This document shows positions 7,328 to 10,135 of a stretch of DNA of 10,135 bases, in pieces. The stretch lies in contig PXQK01000150.1 of NCBI GenBank assembly GCA_003022085.1, positions 1 through 10,135 of the forward strand, read 5' to 3'. Positions within the stretch are counted from its first letter, which is position 1; each line of letters starts with the position of its first letter. The position numbers and the translations under genes are program-made. This DNA is from Halobacteriales archaeon QH_10_65_19 (lineage in GTDB: Archaea > Halobacteriota > Halobacteria > Halobacteriales > Haloarculaceae). A model generated the notes under the pieces. It did not search any database. It worked only from the letters and a program-made list of their open reading frames with translations, and was not told the origin of the DNA.

Positions 7328-7345
7328 TCATACGGTCGTGCGTGA
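7328..7345 (+). repeat. dispersed repeat family, copy D (left part only)
   Basis: TCATACGGTCGTGCGTGA is identical to 9011-9028 and close to 4940-4955. The TATTTT part is missing; instead GACTCT (7344-7349) and AGAGTC (7360-7365) can form a 6-bp stem with a 10-base loop. The copy sits directly upstream of the SMC-related gene's promoter. Confidence 0.75.
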
Positions 7346-7388
7346 CTCTGTACCGCTATAGAGTCGCGTATTTGGCGTTTCAGCCCGC

Positions 7389-7433
7389 GAAACCGCCGAT
7401 ATTGGGACCCGGTGTTGAAAATAATCACGTCCG
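7389..7433 (-). repeat. dispersed repeat family, copy E
   Basis: Read on the minus strand, CGTGATTATTTTC leads into CCCAATATCGGCGGTTTC. It matches 34 of 41 bases of 9024-9064 on the plus strand, and the block TCCCAATATCGG is identical in both. It lies 26-70 bases after the stop of the transposase remnant, so its T-tract could serve as a terminator for it. Confidence 0.8.
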
Positions 7434-7458
7434 ACAGCGTTGGTCGGTTCCGACGTAG

Positions 7459-7930
7459 CTACCGTGGTACCCAGCGACCGCCCGTGTTCTCGTTCTGGGA
7501 CGCTCTAGTCCCCGCAGCGTCGGTCCCGGTTCGTGGCTGCGGTTTCCGGTACTCCAGCCCCATTTCGTTCAGGAGCCGCCGACAGCTCGGAACGGAGTAC
7601 TCGACGTCGAACGTCTCCCGGAGATGGCGCTGGAGCAGTTGCGGCGACCAGTTCGCCTCCTCGTAGCCGGCCTCTGTCGGCGGCTCGTGGAGCGTCTCGC
7701 GGAGGTCCGCGAGCTCTGAGTCGTGCCTCGGGGAGCGGCTCCATCTCGAGCCGTCTGAACCAGCTGTAGATGGTCCGCCGCTGGACGCCGTGCCACTCTG
7801 CGAGTTCCGTCTGTGACACCCCGTGCTTGTAGGCGATCGCTGCAAGCAGGCGCTGGGTCGGCTTCGACTCCTCGGCCTGGTCGAGGGCGCGCCGCAGTTC
7901 ATCGACCGAGACGTTCTCGAGTCGTTCCAT
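7459..7930 (-). pseudogene. IS630-family transposase, N-terminal fragment with frameshift
   Basis: The start at 7930 gives MERLENVSVDELRRALDQAE, then a helix-turn-helix region with GVSQTELAEWHGVQRRTIYSWFRRLE, typical of haloarchaeal IS630-type transposases. That frame breaks near 7715-7745, after RRLEMEPLPEA. The homologous protein resumes in another frame as DSELADLRETLHEPPTEAGYEEANWSPQLLQRHL and VEYSVPSCRRLLNEMGLEYRKPQP. The linker expected between the two parts is missing or scrambled, so a small deletion is likely. The downstream half with the DDE catalytic domain is absent; the frame drifts into unrelated sequence and stops at 7459. An AT-rich box on the minus strand (ATTAATTACT, 7951-7960) about 26 bases before the start suggests the original leaderless promoter. 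No matching terminal repeats or target duplication were found. The product is inactive. Confidence 0.8.
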
Positions 7931-8345
7931 CGATGGTGACACTCTTTGTGAGTAATTAATTCTAATGGTTTTGAGCGGATCGTTCGGTTGGCCCGGACGA
8001 ACGAGCATCGCCATTAAGGGCTTCCCGACTGCCGCGGGGTACTCCTGACCCCGCTTGACGGCACCGTGCTGGTCGCGGTTCGACGCCAGAAACCACCTCA
8101 AATCGGGGTGATCCGAGAGGGCTTTGAGGTGCTGGCTCTTGTACGTGTCAATGCGATCTGTGCGTCACCCGCAGACAACCAGAAACGTCGAGAGTCGGCC
8201 GCTACCGGGACGGGCAGCCATGTCAGCCGGAACCCGGGACTGGCACTGTTCGGTCTGTTCGAATCGATCGTTCAGGCTGCACGGCGGGAACACCCTGTAG
8301 GGGACTTGTGTCCAACGACTGCCCGCGTGGCAGCCGGCGGCCCGG
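7931..8345. other. 415-bp spacer with unrecognised coding-like stretch
   Basis: On the minus strand, from about 8171 to 7950, one frame reads through without a stop, beginning RTDRIDTYKSQHLKALSDHP and continuing with DLRWFLASNRDQHGAVKRG and KPLMAMLVRPGQPNDPL. The composition resembles real haloarchaeal protein, but there is a stop just upstream and no start or promoter, and I do not recognise a family. It may be the tail of a gene cut off when the IS630 element arrived. I see nothing convincing between about 8175 and 8345. Confidence 0.3.
7951..7960 (-). promoter_or_regulatory. TATA-like box of the transposase remnant
   Basis: Minus-strand ATTAATTACT is centred about 26 bases before the ATG at 7930, the spacing expected for a leaderless haloarchaeal transcript. 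The adjacent TCACAAAGAGTG may belong to the original element tip. Confidence 0.45.
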
Positions 8346-8780
8346 TTACTCGAACTCGCCCTCTCTCACGTCCCGTTCCGTCCTCGAGGCCATTCTGATC
8401 CGGTTGCGCGGGAAAAAGTGGGCGAGATCGGTCGTCGTAACGATGCCGACCGGCTCGCCGCCCTCGGTGACTGGAAGTTTCTTCACGCCGTTGTGCCCCA
8501 TCCGCTCCCCCGCGGTGCGGACCGTCTCGTGTGGACGGATAGTGACGACGGGATCGGACATTATCTCCGTAATACTCGTCGCCGAGAGGTCGCTTCTCTC
8601 GCCGACTGCGCGGACGATATCGGTCTCGGTGACGATACCCTCGATGATGTCCTCGCCGATAACGAGCGAGCCGACGTGTTCCTCTGCGAGGATGTCGGCG
8701 GCCTCCGCGACTACCGTGTCCTGTGTCACTGTGACGACGGGGCTGGTCATAATCTCGCTAACCGGTGTTTCGTCGGTCAT
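8346..8780 (-). CDS. tandem CBS-domain protein
   Basis: This is a 144-residue soluble protein made almost entirely of two CBS domains, at about residues 8-60 and 70-125. Each ends in the usual nucleotide-contact motif: GIVTETDIVRAVG (48-60) and GIVTTTDLAHFF (112-123). The stretches VSEIMTSPVVTV and ITEIMSDPVVTI mark the domain starts. Stand-alone CBS pairs bind adenine nucleotides or S-adenosyl compounds and act as energy or ligand sensors; the partner is unknown. The acidic C-terminal tail (VREGEFE) is lineage-typical. The ATG at 8780 is supported by a TATA-like box (GTTAATAC on the minus strand, 8809-8816), implying a leader of only a few bases. No operon partner is evident. Confidence 0.92.
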   Translation of the reverse strand: MTDETPVSEIMTSPVVTVTQDTVVAEAADILAEEHVGSLVIGEDIIEGIVTETDIVRAVGERSDLSATSITEIMSDPVVTIRPHETVRTAGERMGHNGVKKLPVTEGGEPVGIVTTTDLAHFFPRNRIRMASRTERDVREGEFE

Positions 8781-8808
8781 GGTGGTTAGTTACATCTGCG
8801 ACTGCCCC

Positions 8809-8816
8809 GTATTAAC
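8809..8816 (-). promoter_or_regulatory. TATA-like box of the CBS gene
   Basis: Minus-strand GTTAATAC is centred about 32 bases upstream of the ATG at 8780, predicting a transcript start roughly 5 bases before the start codon. Confidence 0.45.
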
Positions 8817-8848
8817 TTTGACCAATCGGAACCGGAACGGGATCCGTA

Positions 8849-8952
8849 TTACTCTGCTGGGTCTACCTCGGCGACCCGATGGCGGACGACTTCGTCGGTC
8901 ACGTCGCCGAGGGTTCGCTGGGGAAGACGTCTGTCGGATCGATCTCTCCCAT
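8849..8952 (-). pseudogene. possible small acidic gene broken by a one-base indel
   Basis: On the minus strand the ATG at 8952 reads MGEIDPTDVFP and then meets an early stop. One extra C in the C4 run would continue the frame as QRTLGDVTDEVVRHRVAEVD and stop at 8849, giving 34 residues of typical acidic haloarchaeal composition. A CTTTAC box about 24 bases upstream fits a leaderless promoter. I do not recognise the product. It could be a relic, a sequencing error in a homopolymer, or chance. Confidence 0.25.
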
Positions 8953-9010
8953 ACCGGGTCTTTGCCGGCTCGGTAAAGAGGGATTCGGCCGACTCCCCGT
9001 GTTGCCCGGT

Positions 9011-9064
9011 TCATACGGTCGTGCGTGAGTATTTTTCGCACTGGATCCCAATATCGGTGGTTTC
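9011..9064 (+). repeat. dispersed repeat family, copy F (longest)
   Basis: TCATACGGTCGTGCGTGA (as at 7328-7345) is joined to GTATTTTTCGCACTGG and TCCCAATATCGGTGGTTTC (as in 7389-7429, minus strand). It is the only copy in the window in which both halves of the family are contiguous, so it defines the unit as at least 54 bases. Confidence 0.8.
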
Positions 9065-9198
9065 TTTCGTGCGGTTGTCGCATGGTACCGTTTCACACCA
9101 GACAGATTTATCATGATCGAGCATGAACGACTGGTCACGACGAGACAGCGGGCGCAGAGAGCGACGCGCCCCCCGGCAGCTCGTCAGGAGCCCAGAAC

Positions 9199-9300
9199 AT
9201 GAGCACGACACAACCGTCCGACGGGACACTGTTCCTGACGAGCGGTGAGAACGCGGCTTCTCGAACAGATTGCTGTGGCTATCACCCGGCAGGCTGTTAG
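9199..9300 (+). CDS. possible 33-residue protein
   Basis: The ATG at 9199 is preceded by AGGAG (9186-9190) at 8-base spacing. The frame reads MSTTQPSDGTLFLTSGENAA and ends in a Cys-rich tail, DCCGYHPAGC. A TATA-like box lies about 90 bases upstream. The last bases overlap the stop of the convergent eIF-2B-like gene. There is no recognisable family; it could be a small metal-binding peptide, the start of a truncated gene, or chance. Confidence 0.22.
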   Translation: MSTTQPSDGTLFLTSGENAASRTDCCGYHPAGC

Positions 9301-10135
9301 AACTGTATGACGCCGTCTTCCGTAACGACGTTGTCGACGAGTCGGGTCGGCGTGGCGTCGTATCCGGGGTTGGCGATGTCGTACCCGTCTGCTGGTTCGC
9401 GCTGCACTTCGGAGGCGAGCCGGTGGTCGTTCTCGAAGGTAAACCCCCGTCCGATGAACTTGGCGGACGCTCCGACGACTGTCACTGGGACGCCGATGTC
9501 GTCCGCTGTGGCAGCAATCGGGTAGGTGCCGACGCGGTTGTACACAGTGTCGTCGATAAGACAGTTCATGCCGACCAGGACGCGGTCGCACTCCCGCAGA
9601 AAGTGACCGGCTGCGCCGTCGACAATCAGCGTGACGTCGACGCTCTCATTGCCAGCCAGGTTTCGGGCCGTCCGGCGCCCCAGAAACCGCGGACGGGACT
9701 CCGTCACGTACAGTTCGAAGGACTTGCCGTCCCCGAGAGCGTGCTGGAGCGTGGCCATCACCGTCGATGAGTTCTCGTGTGTCAGCACCACGTCACCGTC
9801 ATCGACAAGCGATGCGGCGTTCGATCCGGCCTGTTCTTTGCTCGATTCGACCTTCGAGACCACGTCGTCGATCACGTCCAGGAGCATCTCCTTTGCCGCG
9901 TCGACAGTGCCAGGGTCTGCGTCCGTGACGTCGTTCACGATACGCTGCTGGGTCGTGTGCAGCGGCGCGTGCGACCGGTTTGCCCGCTGGAGTGCGCTGC
10001 TGTTGCGCTCGAGCGCGCGGAAGAACTCGTCGACAGTCCGGTACTCCCGCTCGGTGAGTTCCCGGAGTGCCTTGGCGGCTTTGACTGCGACGATCGACGC
10101 GCTCTGTGTCTGCATCTCTTGGACCTGCCGCACCG
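9297..10135 (-). CDS. eIF-2B alpha/beta/delta-family protein (5' partial)
   Basis: This belongs to the family of eIF-2B regulatory subunits, methylthioribose-1-phosphate isomerase and ribose-1,5-bisphosphate isomerase. Counting from the first visible GTG (10133), a helical N-terminal part (EMQTQSASIVAVKAAKALREL, then RALERNSSALQRANRSHAPL) precedes the Rossmann-like core: DDGDVVLTHENSSTV (111-125), YVTESRPRFLGRRTARNLA (142-160), RVLVGMNCLIDDTVYNRVGTYPIA (184-207, continuous) and NPGYDATPTRLVDNVVTEDG at the C-terminus. The start probably lies a few codons beyond the window edge; ATG 10115 would cut into the conserved EMQTQS stretch. The positions of the isomerase catalytic Cys and Asp appear to be Glu120 and Asn190, so isomerase activity is unlikely. 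A role as a non-catalytic eIF-2B-like regulator or sugar-phosphate binder is inferred. No neighbouring translation gene is visible. Confidence 0.87.
   Translation of the reverse strand, partial: VRQVQEMQTQSASIVAVKAAKALRELTEREYRTVDEFFRALERNSSALQRANRSHAPLHTTQQRIVNDVTDADPGTVDAAKEMLLDVIDDVVSKVESSKEQAGSNAASLVDDGDVVLTHENSSTVMATLQHALGDGKSFELYVTESRPRFLGRRTARNLAGNESVDVTLIVDGAAGHFLRECDRVLVGMNCLIDDTVYNRVGTYPIAATADDIGVPVTVVGASAKFIGRGFTFENDHRLASEVQREPADGYDIANPGYDATPTRLVDNVVTEDGVIQF

Larger units (their letters stand above)
8781..9296. other. 516-bp spacer between CBS and eIF-2B-like genes
   Basis: From left to right it holds the CBS promoter, the possible broken 34-residue gene (8849-8952), a dispersed-repeat copy (9011-9064), a TATA-like ATTTATC at 9106-9112, and a small plus-strand frame at 9199-9300. 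Nothing else is supportable. Confidence 0.5.

Noticed and set aside
8066..8976. Plus-strand frames of 110, 222 and 123 codons near and across the CBS gene
   Set aside because: The latter two are antisense to the CBS gene; the 110-codon frame has no recognisable domain, promoter or ribosome site.
9113..9202. 29-codon plus-strand frame overlapping the 9199 ATG as ATGA
   Set aside because: The TATA-like box sits directly before its start, so the transcript would probably begin inside it; its composition is basic, unlike haloarchaeal proteins.
9270..9770. 166-codon plus-strand frame opposite the eIF-2B-like gene
   Set aside because: Antisense shadow of a gene with clear family motifs.

Overview
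The window most likely comes from a halophilic archaeon (class Halobacteria). The DNA is GC-rich and the predicted proteins are strongly acidic. AT-rich TATA-like boxes sit about 25-30 bases before start codons, which suggests leaderless or short-leader transcripts. One gene belongs to the archaea-specific SMC-related family, which I know from haloarchaea. No rRNA, tRNA or CRISPR array was seen.

Layout. (1) Bases 1-4911, plus strand: a four-gene ABC importer operon of the BMP/NupNOPQ type. It encodes a lipoprotein-like binding protein (N-terminus outside the window), a tandem-NBD ATPase and two permeases, separated by 25 and 7 bases and then by a TGATG overlap. The likely substrate is a nucleoside or related compound. 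(2) 4912-5344: a 433-base spacer between convergent genes. It contains a tandem 15-bp pair, a perfect 27-bp inverted repeat enclosing about 300 bases, and inside it a motif resembling the conserved 3' end of haloarchaeal IS1341/IS200-IS605 (TnpB) elements. (3) 5345-7294, minus: an archaea-specific SMC-related protein with degenerate ATPase motifs and a CxxC hook. (4) 7295-8345: dispersed repeat copies, a frameshifted and truncated IS630-type transposase, and an unrecognised coding-like stretch. (5) 8346-8780, minus: a two-CBS-domain protein. (6) 8781-9296: a spacer with a candidate 34-residue relic gene, another repeat copy and a possible 33-residue ORF. (7) 9297-10135, minus: an eIF-2B alpha/beta/delta-like protein cut by the window edge, lacking the two residues expected in catalytically active isomerase relatives.

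How it fits together. The importer is a conventional single transcription unit. The region from 4912 onward looks like a zone of insertion and decay: IS630 remains, an IS605-like end and a repeat family lie between single housekeeping or accessory genes. The repeats share a core of the form GTGAnTATTTT and tend to sit at gene ends, so they may act as terminators, be remnants of a small mobile element, or both. The structure most worth following up is the 357-bp inverted-repeat unit with its internal RNA-like hairpin.
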